Source of the DNA: Sutcliffiella horikoshii | GTDB taxonomy: Bacteria > Bacillota > Bacilli > Bacillales > Bacillaceae_I | DNA: 64,000 nucleotides | Assembly: GCF_019931755.1 (NCBI RefSeq) | Contig: NZ_CP082921.1 | Span: 62,001-126,000 of the forward strand | Reading direction: 5' to 3' | Shown: one piece after another, positions 17,287 through 26,119 of the stretch | Layout: every line of letters starts with the position of its first letter | How positions within the stretch are numbered: the first letter of the stretch is position 1 | Notes under the pieces: model-generated | The model's input: only the letters and a program-made list of their open reading frames with translations | The model's database searches: none | What the model was told of the DNA's origin: nothing | Translations under genes and position numbers: made by a program

Positions 17287-17421
17287 TTAACTGTTATCAA
17301 CATACTCTGCTACATCATCGGCTATTTCCCCCATCATAGGAGCTAACTTATTCCACAACAGGGCAACCACTACAACTGAAACCAGAGCTAACTTCATAAA
17401 AGTCGCAATTGACTCATTCAT
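17287..17421 (-). CDS. 44-aa mini-pilin, copy 1
   Basis: ATG 17421 behind AAAGGGAGGGAG; reads MNESIATFMKLALVSVVVV and ends DDVAEYVDNS. First of five tandem single-helix proteins immediately after tadC. Confidence 0.55.
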   Translation of the reverse strand: MNESIATFMKLALVSVVVVALLWNKLAPMMGEIADDVAEYVDNS

Positions 17422-17436
17422 ATACTCCCTCCCTTT

Positions 17437-18315
17437 CTACAGACTGAATCTTGATTCACTCATGATGAACGAAACCATATAAACTATTACAACGACGAAA
17501 TTTAAAAGGACTAAAAAGTGGGTTGCCTTTATAGGTAGATTTCCTAGATCCACATATAACTTTCTTTTCCTCCTATAATTTTCAATTTGAGAGTTTATAA
17601 AGGTGTCCTCCATTCCTCTGAGTGACTGAAGAATAGTTTCTCTCTTATTCTCATCAAAAGTTTTTAACACCGTTATTAGGGATTCAGCTTCAGGTGTGTT
17701 TAATTCCTTAGCAAAAATCTCTAATGCGTGTGCAGGTCCCTTATCTGAATTCCAGTTAATAAGAAGTCTATTGAGCTCTCCGTTGATCTCAGAGAAATAT
17801 GGTTTTAAACCTTTCAGAAGGTTATAGGCGTTAATCCTGGTTGAATTCATCATTTGAATTTCACTAATTAACATATCGTAAAGGGAGAATAACTCAGCAT
17901 TTTTCTTTGCCTTCTTGTATTCAATCCACCGTTTCAAAATAAATGAGGTAAGTGAGAATGGGAAATTAGGTGATATTCCAAACATGACGGCCATAATACC
18001 TAAAATACTAAAAGCTGAGAAATCTCCTTTAAAAAGAACTGGATATATGATGTAATTTAGTGATAACAAAACTAGTAAACTGTAACTAAATAGATGCCAT
18101 TTAATAGCATTAATTCCTAAAGGATAGCCTGCATCTTTAAATATAGTTTCAAGCTTACTTTCTTCAGACTTAAAAATGATTTGTTCTTGCTGCTCTTTAA
18201 GAGCTTGCTTAAATCTCAAGCGGTAATGTAGCCGTTCCTTCCTAGAAGAGAGTCCAAGGTAAACTAATAATCCAGAACCTATTGCTCCTACTATCCCAAA
18301 GAAGTATATAATCAT
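17437..18315 (-). CDS. tadC: TadC-like inner-membrane platform protein
   Basis: The protein has about 292 residues with a type II secretion F (T2SF) arrangement: N-terminal helix (IIYFFGIVGAIGSGLLVYL), a cytoplasmic basic stretch, two central helices near residues 75-125, a helical T2SF region and a C-terminal helix (THFLVLLNFVVVIVYMVSF). Start is uncertain. The first in-frame ATG is 18315, but GGGGGG overlapping the tadB stop lies just before an ATT ATT ATC run near 18354, so a rare ATT start is possible. It follows tadB directly, as in Tad operons, and should form the assembly platform with TadB. Confidence 0.7.
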   Translation of the reverse strand: MIIYFFGIVGAIGSGLLVYLGLSSRKERLHYRLRFKQALKEQQEQIIFKSEESKLETIFKDAGYPLGINAIKWHLFSYSLLVLLSLNYIIYPVLFKGDFSAFSILGIMAVMFGISPNFPFSLTSFILKRWIEYKKAKKNAELFSLYDMLISEIQMMNSTRINAYNLLKGLKPYFSEINGELNRLLINWNSDKGPAHALEIFAKELNTPEAESLITVLKTFDENKRETILQSLRGMEDTFINSQIENYRRKRKLYVDLGNLPIKATHFLVLLNFVVVIVYMVSFIMSESRFSL

Positions 18316-18365
18316 CGGAAGGAACTTATAAAAGAGAACTGACTCTGCGATAATAATTTCCCCCC

Positions 18366-19361
18366 TTACAAATCGTTCTTTGGTTTCCTTAATAAAAGAG
18401 AGACCATAATTGAAAAGATAGTGAAAATTGCAGATACAATAAATATGAATAGGGACCAAGTTTGACCAAATTGTAATTTAAACCAATCCTGTGGTCCGGT
18501 TACATAGTAAGCAAGGACTATAGAAGCTGGGAAAATAATAATTGGTAGGTACCCATCATATACAGCATCCATAGAATTAGACTTCTCTTGCTCTAACATC
18601 TTCTCTGTATTCTGCATTTGTGCTTGTAGCGTTAATAACGTGTTGGACACATTCTCATGATAAACATAGGCTTTTAATATGACGTTTCCCAAGCGCTTAC
18701 TCCAGGTGTTTCCACAAGTGTATATAAATACGTCTATTGTAGTTCTTAATTCTTCATCGCTTCGAGCCGTTTGTAAGTCATTTATTAGCTTTGAAAAGAC
18801 GCGCTTTAAAGAAGGTTCTTCAATGTGAGCATGTGTGTAGTTCAAAGCTTCATAAATGTTATATCCAGAAGCACTATATGAACTTACTAGCATTTCTGTA
18901 ACTTTATTTACTTGATTACCTATGCTATTCCTAGCGCTTCTCAGTTTTATCTGTAAAAAGAAATATGGGATGATACTCACTAAAATGGCAAAAATCAGTG
19001 AAATTACAAGGTCTCCAAACTTAACTACGGAAAAGCATAAAATTACTACAAATAACAATCCGCTTAATATAAAGAAGTTAGACACTGCATGTTCCCCGTT
19101 ATCATCATTACTAGATTTCAGTAAGAAATAAATGTGACGATAGAGGGGGCTTCGTTCGTCTAATGGTTTTTGACTTTTTGTAAACGCCCGGCTTCTTTTT
19201 AACTTTGAGCGGTATCTAATCTGCGATAACCTTTCCTTAATCGGTAAATTAATAATCTGGTGCGCAGTCCATATCGTGATAATGATTAGGATCAGGTAAA
19301 AAATATAATCCAAAAATATAGTAGCTTTGATGTGGTATAAAAGGTCGTATATTCTATCCAT
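18366..19361 (-). CDS. tadB: TadB-like inner-membrane platform protein
   Basis: The protein has 331 residues with membrane helices near 15-38, 95-150 and two at the C-terminus (YLPIIIFPASIVLAYYV, SLFIFIVSAIFTIFSIMV). Between them is a T2SF helical domain (NQVNKVTEMLVSSYSASGYNIYEALNY). It overlaps the tadA stop by 8 bp, so translation is coupled. This is the usual order tadA-tadB-tadC of type IVc pili. Confidence 0.75.
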   Translation of the reverse strand: MDRIYDLLYHIKATIFLDYIFYLILIIITIWTAHQIINLPIKERLSQIRYRSKLKRSRAFTKSQKPLDERSPLYRHIYFLLKSSNDDNGEHAVSNFFILSGLLFVVILCFSVVKFGDLVISLIFAILVSIIPYFFLQIKLRSARNSIGNQVNKVTEMLVSSYSASGYNIYEALNYTHAHIEEPSLKRVFSKLINDLQTARSDEELRTTIDVFIYTCGNTWSKRLGNVILKAYVYHENVSNTLLTLQAQMQNTEKMLEQEKSNSMDAVYDGYLPIIIFPASIVLAYYVTGPQDWFKLQFGQTWSLFIFIVSAIFTIFSIMVSLLLRKPKNDL

Positions 19362-20877
19362 TCATACCAACACTTTCATCCAATAAGTCGTCAATCGATA
19401 ATTCTTTATAATAATCTTCCATTGGATTATCTTCTTCCCGCTTCTTCAACAGGTTCAGAAGTACTTTTGTTTCCTCTATATTTTCTTCCGCCATTAGGCG
19501 TAAAAGGCGTTGTGATATATTGGAGGAATAATAATATTTACCTGATAGTTTGGAATATCTTATTAAATCAACCGTAGAGTGTTCGCCTGTTTTAGTGTTA
19601 AAAACCACCTCTGTAACACCTATGACGCGTTTTCTTTTTCTATCTCTACCAGCTGCCATACTAATGATAATGTCCAGGTTCTTAGCAATTCGCTGAACTT
19701 CTACCTCAAATCTTCTTGTAGGGAACTCGTCTAATGTATGACGCGCCAGTTGTTCTACTACATCCTCCACGTCTGTTAAGTGATAAGTGGATAATGCTCC
19801 CCTCTCCCCCCGTTCAGTAGAGATGTTAAATGCTTCAATTTCAAGGGAACGGATCTCCCCAATGACAATGTAGTCATGCTCCATACGTAATAATCGTGGA
19901 ATTGCATTATGCAAGTCGCCTTCTTTTGCTTGTATCTCGAAAAACAAGCGATCTTTAAAGTGTTTTGAGAGTGCTAGTTCAAAATGCTTCTCTAAACAAG
20001 CTCCCACATATTGAGGGTTCCTCTCTCCTATAAGAGTTTTCATGAAGGTTGACTTTGCAGAGCGAACTCTACCCGCTACAATCATATTTGGCATAGTTTT
20101 ACTTAGGGCACGATACAATGGAACATCCTTAAAAGGAATGGTTTCAAAGCTGGCTTGATCCTCGAGAGTGAATTGATTTACGGTAAAGCGTCGCAACATG
20201 ATGTAGTTATCTTTGCTTCTTGGAGGTTGTATCATGGTGATTCGACTACCATCTTCTTTTTCTAATTCGACCTCCGGATTTTCACGGTTTAATACGGTTT
20301 CGGCGGAGCGGATTAGAAATGCTCGTTTTATCCTCTCTACCCTGTGAATACTTTCGAATTCTTCAGCCTGTCTCGTGAACTGGCCATTAATATCTATCCA
20401 AAGTTGTGTGCCTCGAACGCAACACGCTTCACTTTCAGGGTATGTCTCCCATTTAGCTAACACACTTAATCCCCACACTTCATGAAAGACAGCTTGACTT
20501 AGTGTTTCAAAGTACTGAGGGTAGTCGGTTGAAGTTATGTTCTTATCCCTTAAGACACGTTCAATTTCAGCTATGAAGTATCCTATAGCAGACTCATCAC
20601 CGATAATAGCTTTGTGTTGCCGTTCTAAATATTCTTCTTCATCAACATTCTTAGAGTCCAACTCGCTTTTGATAATGTCGCAAATTTGTTTGAAGTTCTT
20701 TTTCTTTTGATAATTAAACCCAGAAACTTGCTCCTCTTCATCCCCTTTGGTATTTTGAGAAACAAAGGAAGCAACATCAAAAGGAGACTCGTTTAAATCA
20801 TCCAGGTGAAAGGGGAGTGTAGCTATCCCTGTTTGTTTATCCACTCTTTTTGTTACTAGCAAATTTTTATTACTCAT
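19354..20877 (-). CDS. tadA: TadA/CpaF-type pilus assembly ATPase with an altered P-loop
   Basis: The protein has 507 residues. The C-terminal RecA-like domain carries the Walker A position GRVRSAKSTF near residues 266-276, the Walker B/Asp-box region HDYIVIGEIRSLE near 330-345, and the His box STYHLTDVEDVVEQLARH. In canonical TadA/VirB11 the P-loop ends GSGKT/S; here it is RSAKS, keeping the Lys and Ser but losing the last Gly. It powers pilus assembly by ATP hydrolysis at the cytoplasmic face. It overlaps tadZ by 4 bp upstream and tadB downstream. Confidence 0.85.
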   Translation of the reverse strand: MSNKNLLVTKRVDKQTGIATLPFHLDDLNESPFDVASFVSQNTKGDEEEQVSGFNYQKKKNFKQICDIIKSELDSKNVDEEEYLERQHKAIIGDESAIGYFIAEIERVLRDKNITSTDYPQYFETLSQAVFHEVWGLSVLAKWETYPESEACCVRGTQLWIDINGQFTRQAEEFESIHRVERIKRAFLIRSAETVLNRENPEVELEKEDGSRITMIQPPRSKDNYIMLRRFTVNQFTLEDQASFETIPFKDVPLYRALSKTMPNMIVAGRVRSAKSTFMKTLIGERNPQYVGACLEKHFELALSKHFKDRLFFEIQAKEGDLHNAIPRLLRMEHDYIVIGEIRSLEIEAFNISTERGERGALSTYHLTDVEDVVEQLARHTLDEFPTRRFEVEVQRIAKNLDIIISMAAGRDRKRKRVIGVTEVVFNTKTGEHSTVDLIRYSKLSGKYYYSSNISQRLLRLMAEENIEETKVLLNLLKKREEDNPMEDYYKELSIDDLLDESVGMNG

Positions 20878-22076
20878 GGCTGCGCCACCTTTTTATTTGA
20901 AAAGAATCCAAAAAATCCTTTTCTACCCTCTGATGCATTAAAATCTTCCCGAACATTCAATTTGGACCTGGATACGATACTGCTTGCTATTGTAGAAATA
21001 GAGTTCCTGTAATCTCTTGTAGCAATGTCATAAAGTAAGCTTTTCCTTGAAATAGCTTGTGCTCCTAAGGTTCCTTCGTCTGGAATGGATGTAAGCAAGA
21101 ACATATCTAGTTCTTCTGAGAGATCCTTTTCGGAGATTAGAGAAAGTTCGGATTCATATTGATTAATAATTAGCATAAAATCTTCTGCTTTTGCTCCCAT
21201 AGGCTGAACCAGTTGATGAAAAATGTGCGGCCAATAGCCTCTATAACCTTTTGGCTCCTGTGTAGTAACTAAAAACTTCATTTCACTTTCCATAAATGCT
21301 TGTGCATAACAGGCATTGTCAAAGTGCGTTCCAGTGTCAATAAGTACAACGTCAAAAGTTTGTTTTGCTACCTTAATCAAATGGTGAATTTCTTCTGGTT
21401 TATAGTAACGTTGAAGCTTTACATCACGATTACCTGCCAATAAGTGAAATCCATCTATGAGAAATGTGGAATCCAGCAACTTTTGTTCAGTCAAATTCCT
21501 TGTTTTAAGATCTACCTTGATATCATCCAGATGTTTACCTCGATATTCGGTGAAGTAGTCTGCTGGATCCCATGGATTGAGTGATAGAACAACCACTTTA
21601 TTTGTAACTCTTTCTGCTAATGCTTTTGCTACATTGAGTGTGGTCGTACTAACACCCGCTCCTGAATGTGTTCCACTGAAGGTAATTACTCGCTTTCCTT
21701 CTGTGTACTCTTCTTCAAAAAGCACTTTCTTTACTACATCAGCAATTTGTTCACCTACAAGATATTCATCTAAGGTCTGAATGTTATAAGCGTTACAAAC
21801 CGCTTGAATATTCTTAGTTACTGTTTGGCTTGTAACCAATGGCAACTTATACAAGATGGGCTTAACTGGATTTTGTTCCCGAATGTACTTAATGTCTTTG
21901 TATGACACTGTAGCTCCATCCAGAAAGATAGCGTTGTATCTTAAGTCAATATCTAATGTATCTCTTTGCAATACTAAGTCTATTTTTTCTATGCCGGCTA
22001 ATACATCTTTCATTGAAGAGTCTGTAGAAATTAACTGAATTACAAAAGTGGTTCCTTCCCATTCTTCCTTAGCCAT
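20874..22076 (-). CDS. tadZ: TadZ/CpaE-like MinD-family protein lacking the P-loop lysine
   Basis: The protein has 400 residues: an N-terminal receiver-like domain (about 1-110) and a MinD/ParA domain beginning KRVITFSGTHSGAGVSTTTL near residue 130. The Walker A position GTHSGAGVST has Val where the catalytic Lys is normally found; atypical P-loops are known in TadZ, which localises the pilus machine to the pole. Later features include VVLIDTGTHFDNACYAQAF and a helical C-terminus. Start ATG 22076 has GGAGTGAGAG upstream. It lies between the CpaB-like gene and tadA. Confidence 0.75.
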   Translation of the reverse strand: MAKEEWEGTTFVIQLISTDSSMKDVLAGIEKIDLVLQRDTLDIDLRYNAIFLDGATVSYKDIKYIREQNPVKPILYKLPLVTSQTVTKNIQAVCNAYNIQTLDEYLVGEQIADVVKKVLFEEEYTEGKRVITFSGTHSGAGVSTTTLNVAKALAERVTNKVVVLSLNPWDPADYFTEYRGKHLDDIKVDLKTRNLTEQKLLDSTFLIDGFHLLAGNRDVKLQRYYKPEEIHHLIKVAKQTFDVVLIDTGTHFDNACYAQAFMESEMKFLVTTQEPKGYRGYWPHIFHQLVQPMGAKAEDFMLIINQYESELSLISEKDLSEELDMFLLTSIPDEGTLGAQAISRKSLLYDIATRDYRNSISTIASSIVSRSKLNVREDFNASEGRKGFFGFFSNKKVAQP

Positions 22077-22090
22077 CCGCTCTCACTCCT

Positions 22091-22987
22091 TTACACGTAG
22101 GTAATATACAATTTATATCCCTGATCAATGTATTCTTTCAGGAAGCGATATTCATCTTCCGTTAAAATCAATTCAAGGTCCGAGATAGTACCGGTAGAGG
22201 TTAATCGTTGTTCTTGAGAGGAATTCTCTCCATTAAGTACTTCATTACCGCTACCGTCTTTTGCATAAATAATTGGAATATCAACTAAAATAGGTATCTC
22301 TCCCGCTTCGATGTAACTAAACACTTGCTCATCGCTGAGATCATCTTTTTCTTGTTCTGTTAAAAGAGCGTTGCGCTTTCTTTGTTCAGCATCTTCTGAT
22401 TCAGGCAGCTCCACCTTATTCTCAGCTGCAATATTCTCTCTCTCTTCTTGAAACTCTGCACTTTCTTCTTTCTGCTTTTCTTCAAGTTCTTTCAATTTCT
22501 CAATTTGTTGAGGAGATAATCCGGTCATATCTGAGCTCTGTCCAGATATTTTTTCTGGAGGAGCAAAAAGGTATAAACTGATTTTGTCATTTCTTCTAAG
22601 AGTAGAAGGCTTCGCATAAATCCAATCATTAGGTATAGGGCGTATAGCCTCTCCTAAATATGGATTAGGTTGCAATCCTTCAAAGTCTAATGACCTTTTA
22701 GATAATAAGCTGTTACCCACTAAATGATGCTTAGCAAAAGTTCCAAGTACATTTTCCAATTCATTAGGTAAAACTGTTCCCTCTACAATTGAAGTTCTTC
22801 TCCGTTTCTCGACTAGAAGTTTATCTCTTGATAATGGTTCATTTGGTAATATCTCTACACCTGGCCGGACCACAACTACTTCTACGCTATCAATTTCATC
22901 CTTAATTTTTACGTCCCAGATTACGATAAAACCAATTACACTTAGAGCTAATGTTAGCCCTGCAGATATTTTCATCCATGGTTTCAC
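22091..22987 (-). CDS. cpaB: CpaB/RcpC-like SAF-domain pilus protein
   Basis: The protein has 298 residues starting at GTG 22987. It has one N-terminal membrane helix (ISAGLTLALSVIGFIVIW), then a SAF-type region (VVVRPGVEILPNEPLSRDKL...), followed by KHHLVGNSLLSKRSLDF as in CpaB/FlgA proteins. A Glu/Lys-rich insert lies at about 170-205, and the C-terminus is beta-rich (LELILTEDEYRFLKEYIDQG). In Tad systems this family assembles the outer part of the machine. In a Gram-positive it would sit at the membrane-wall interface. Confidence 0.7.
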   Translation of the reverse strand: MKPWMKISAGLTLALSVIGFIVIWDVKIKDEIDSVEVVVVRPGVEILPNEPLSRDKLLVEKRRRTSIVEGTVLPNELENVLGTFAKHHLVGNSLLSKRSLDFEGLQPNPYLGEAIRPIPNDWIYAKPSTLRRNDKISLYLFAPPEKISGQSSDMTGLSPQQIEKLKELEEKQKEESAEFQEERENIAAENKVELPESEDAEQRKRNALLTEQEKDDLSDEQVFSYIEAGEIPILVDIPIIYAKDGSGNEVLNGENSSQEQRLTSTGTISDLELILTEDEYRFLKEYIDQGYKLYITYV

Positions 22988-23007
22988 AAACGTCTTCCTT
23001 TCTTGGT

Positions 23008-24549
23008 TTATACTTCTTTCAACTCGACATTTTTGTTTTTAAAAAGGCTTCTAAAAAGAGAACCCTCTTTTTTCTTTTTCTTGATAAATTCAGCTGGTAA
23101 CAAATCTTCTACAATGGGATTAAATGCCTGGCTTACTAATTTATTGTATTCTTTTGTACTTGGTAAAAAGGTTCCTACGAATTGCATCTGAAATATTTCT
23201 TCTGAAGGCACATTTGGGATTAGATAAGCAGCTCCATCAAGTATCTCTTTTGCAACGTTTTCACTCATTTTGTTACCAATGATTTTGGTTTTTTCCTCCT
23301 TCATCATTTCACGAATTTTTTTAAGGCTATGTTCATCGCTCATTTCAAATCTTTCGATTAATGGTATATCTGGTTCAAACAGCAGGAATACATAATCTGC
23401 AATGCTATATAACTCTCGATATACTTCTCTATGCCAATCTGTACCAACGTCCACCACAACATATGGTGTCTTATGGAGTGATAAGAGCAACTTCATAAAA
23501 TGTGTTAGATCTAATTTTTCTTCGGGATAAACATCTTCCTTCATGGGATTGGTGGCTATGATATTTACTCCTTCATGCTTCCATTCATAACAATCATTTT
23601 GGGATTCGATTGTGGCTTCATATTCAGTTATTTCTTGTCTAATTTCCTTTTCTAGTTTTGCGAATAGACTTTTATAATCCTTAGCATTCTTGTGTCCATA
23701 GAACCGGTCATATGTATATCCGACTTGATAGGGGTTTTCTACATAAGTGACTCCCACTCCCATGTCGGAAATATGTTTAGCTAATGTATGGGTGAAGAAT
23801 GTTGTTCCTGTTCTTCTATAGGGGCTTCCAACCAATATAAGCTTTGGCTGAATGGTAACCCCCACTATCTTTTCAACCTGTTGAGTAACATTTAGCTGAT
23901 ACTGCTTTTTAATTACTTGTTTTTGGACAACTTTCTTTTCTACAACTTTATTGATTACTTTCTTCTCAACCACTTTATTAATAATCGTTTTCTCTTTTTC
24001 GGGTTTTGGCTTCTTGGTTGAAGGAGAAGGGTCTTCCACTGGCGATACTTCCTCAATAGGTTCTTCCATATCGACTTCTTCTTTGGTCATAGTTACTGGC
24101 GCAGACCGCACTTCGTCAGTCATAAACCTTGCTACTTTTGAGTAGCGCGGTTTATCAAGTAACTGTTCAGTAAACACCTTAATATCAATAGTTGGAGTAT
24201 TAAAGATATCCAAGACATTGTTACTGGCCAAAGTGAACAGTAACGGATCTCCTCTTTCTCTTTCACATAAGTACACAACCCGTATTTCATCATCATATTT
24301 AATTCGTAGGCTCTGTATTATCTGAACAAGTTCTTGCTCTTTTTCTTCCTTAACAAGCTTTCGGCTTTGCAGGTAGAAGTCATGTACAATTAAGATATTC
24401 GGCTTTTCATGTTCGATAATTTCATCCAAGTAATCTCGATGGAATATTTCATTTTCAACAACGCGGAAATTTTCGCTATAAGCGCTTAATGCCTTTCTAA
24501 CTATCTGGCTATAAGGCTTATCTCCAATAGCAAGTAATACTTTTTGCAC
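23008..24549 (-). CDS. CpaE-like receiver plus K-less MinD-family protein, first gene of the Tad operon
   Basis: Start GTG 24549 is chosen because AGGAGGTG lies six bases upstream; the upstream in-frame ATG at 24591 is inside the leader terminator. The 513-residue protein has a response-regulator-like N-terminus (NILIVHDFYLQSRKL), a linker with repeated NKVVEKKV units near 190-220, and a MinD-like domain with the P-loop position GSPYRRTGTTFF near residue 240, where the usual Lys is Thr. VVVDVGTDWHREVYRELYSIADYVFLL resembles the Walker B region of ParA-like proteins. It is probably a pilus-localising or regulatory partner of TadZ. Confidence 0.65.
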   Translation of the reverse strand: MQKVLLAIGDKPYSQIVRKALSAYSENFRVVENEIFHRDYLDEIIEHEKPNILIVHDFYLQSRKLVKEEKEQELVQIIQSLRIKYDDEIRVVYLCERERGDPLLFTLASNNVLDIFNTPTIDIKVFTEQLLDKPRYSKVARFMTDEVRSAPVTMTKEEVDMEEPIEEVSPVEDPSPSTKKPKPEKEKTIINKVVEKKVINKVVEKKVVQKQVIKKQYQLNVTQQVEKIVGVTIQPKLILVGSPYRRTGTTFFTHTLAKHISDMGVGVTYVENPYQVGYTYDRFYGHKNAKDYKSLFAKLEKEIRQEITEYEATIESQNDCYEWKHEGVNIIATNPMKEDVYPEEKLDLTHFMKLLLSLHKTPYVVVDVGTDWHREVYRELYSIADYVFLLFEPDIPLIERFEMSDEHSLKKIREMMKEEKTKIIGNKMSENVAKEILDGAAYLIPNVPSEEIFQMQFVGTFLPSTKEYNKLVSQAFNPIVEDLLPAEFIKKKKKEGSLFRSLFKNKNVELKEV

Positions 24550-24766
24550 GGGTAACACCTCCTGATAAACGCGAAAAAACCCACAAAACACATGAAAATC
24601 ATAGCTTTAAAAAAGCTTCATGTACTTTGTGGGTTCTTCCCAGACTATTCAGTTAATCAATTATAATATTTTATATTGGAATGCACCCCGTCAGCGGAAC
24701 GGGGTACACAAAAACCCTTAGAAAGGTGTTCTACTAGATAATACCACTTCTAAATTTAGTGGTCAA
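24550..24766 (-). promoter_or_regulatory. family-A leader A1 of the Tad operon, with palindromic operator-like promoter
   Basis: A near-consensus minus promoter TTGACC (24761-24766), 17-bp spacer, TATTAT (24738-24743) encloses a palindrome at 24743-24763 whose arms are ACCACT and AGTGGT, so a repressor could sit between -35 and -10. A second TATAAT lies at 24660-24665. The leader also has a 7-bp stem (ACCCCGT/ACGGGGT, 24685-24705), then the motif TGGGAAGAACCCAC (24629-24642) at the left edge of the terminator. Confidence 0.65.
24574..24635 (-). terminator. leader terminator (attenuator) of A1
   Basis: AACCCACAAA pairs with TTTGTGGGTT; inner stems TACATGAA/TTCATGTG and AGCTT/AAGCT follow; a TTTTTTCG tail ends it, just before the AGGAGGTG of the first Tad gene. 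Confidence 0.8.
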
Positions 24767-24781
24767 CAATAAAATCACCCT

Positions 24782-24916
24782 TTAAATTCCATTTAAAAAG
24801 ACTGTTAACAATACTGTAAATGCTGCCATCCCTATGATAATGGAACTGTAACCTAAAATTCTATTTCTCTTCTTCTTTCTTTGTATCTCTTCTGGTGTAA
24901 TCCATATACTACTCAT
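24782..24916 (-). CDS. 44-aa single-pass membrane protein
   Basis: ATG 24916 behind AAGGAG, stop at 24782. Reads MSSIWITPEEIQRKKKRNRIL, then one hydrophobic helix (GYSSIIIGMAAFTVLLTVFL). It ends the operon that begins at 27966. Function unknown. Confidence 0.6.
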   Translation of the reverse strand: MSSIWITPEEIQRKKKRNRILGYSSIIIGMAAFTVLLTVFLNGI

Positions 24917-24947
24917 TTTCAAATACTCCTTCTCTTTTAGTAATACG

Positions 24948-25550
24948 CTAGAATAGACTTCTTAGCAGATCGGTTAACGAATTAATAATTGCCACGGAAA
25001 AAGGGTGGGCGCCAATTAAGGCAAAGATAACGGACGATATCAGTACAGCTATATTCACATACCAAAAGGTCTTCATCTTATTTACATTTGACTCAGAAAT
25101 AAAGAGCAAAAAGATATATAGATATGGAAAGAAGATAGCTCCTCTTGATAAAGCGGTCCCAATTCCCCTTACATCCTTCAGCAAAAGAAACATTATGGTA
25201 ATGGCTAATACCACTATTGAAATAAATCCGCCATGTACAACGACTTTCTGTACCGTCACATCCTGTTTGTTTAGCTTATAAAATACAAAGATGATGCCAA
25301 GGAAAACACCCCAACCAATAGCATATAACAATACACCAGACAGGGAACCACTAATGAATTTTCCAAAATCAATAGAATTACTGAACAAATTGTAGGTTTT
25401 TGCGTCGATATATCCTTTTATAAGACTAAGTACCGCTATATGTATTCCCAGAAAGATTAGAGCGGGCTTAAACAGAGCCTGGTAATTTATATCCGTAAAG
25501 TCTTTTTCTCCTTTAAGTAGCTTGTATGCAAATTCAAAGAATTGCTTCAT
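24948..25550 (-). CDS. Yip1-like multi-pass membrane protein
   Basis: The 200-residue protein has five predicted helices and lacks a signal peptide. The first segment FEFAYKLLKGEKDF and helix spacing resemble Yip1/YIPF-type small membrane proteins of Bacilli. It is preceded by a lipoprotein gene and followed by a 44-aa membrane protein. No catalytic motif is visible; a role at the cell envelope near the pilus or T4SS is only inferred from location. Confidence 0.5.
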   Translation of the reverse strand: MKQFFEFAYKLLKGEKDFTDINYQALFKPALIFLGIHIAVLSLIKGYIDAKTYNLFSNSIDFGKFISGSLSGVLLYAIGWGVFLGIIFVFYKLNKQDVTVQKVVVHGGFISIVVLAITIMFLLLKDVRGIGTALSRGAIFFPYLYIFLLFISESNVNKMKTFWYVNIAVLISSVIFALIGAHPFSVAIINSLTDLLRSLF

Positions 25551-25567
25551 ATTATTCCCCTACTTTC

Positions 25568-26059
25568 CTATGATCCTGCTGCAGTTCCCCAAGAATTGAT
25601 GATGGCTGATTGACTATCTTTAATCTTTAGATAATTTTGTCGCAATTTCGCTTTGTCTAAACGGTCTTTATTTGCCATCTCAATGGAATCCAGGAACAAT
25701 TGATGCTGTTGGTTAAGGTAACTAAGATAGCTTGTGTGGTATGCCTGAAGGTTCTGGTGATAATAATCTTGACCGTCCGCTTGCTTAACAAGTGCAGAGG
25801 AGTCTTTAATGATCTCTTTTACCACCTTCGAGAACTGTTCAGAAGATATGTCTTGCACATATAAGTTATCGACCAATGTATTAAAACGATTTAGTAGACC
25901 ATTCGATTCATTTAATGTGTTCGTTAAAAATGTTTGATACGAATTCAGAGCCTCATCCAGTTGCGGATCTATTGAAGCCTTTGCTCCCCCCCCGGAGCTT
26001 GAACAGCCAACAGTTAATATCAAGCAAAGTACCGACACCAATACGTACATCTTCTTCAT
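25568..26059 (-). CDS. 163-aa lipoprotein
   Basis: Start ATG 26059 behind AAAGGAGAAAG; the upstream in-frame ATG lacks a site. The signal sequence KKMYVLVSVLCLILTVGC ends in a lipobox (LTVGC) followed by a Ser/Gly linker. The mature part is helical (YQTFLTNTLNESNGLLNRF, HQLFLDSIEMANKDR). It is likely anchored on the outer face of the membrane. Function unknown. Confidence 0.7.
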   Translation of the reverse strand: MKKMYVLVSVLCLILTVGCSSSGGGAKASIDPQLDEALNSYQTFLTNTLNESNGLLNRFNTLVDNLYVQDISSEQFSKVVKEIIKDSSALVKQADGQDYYHQNLQAYHTSYLSYLNQQHQLFLDSIEMANKDRLDKAKLRQNYLKIKDSQSAIINSWGTAAGS

Positions 26060-26119
26060 TTTACTTTCTCCTTTATTATTTAATGGAATTAGCCTTGCAG
26101 CTACACGCAAGGCTAAACA

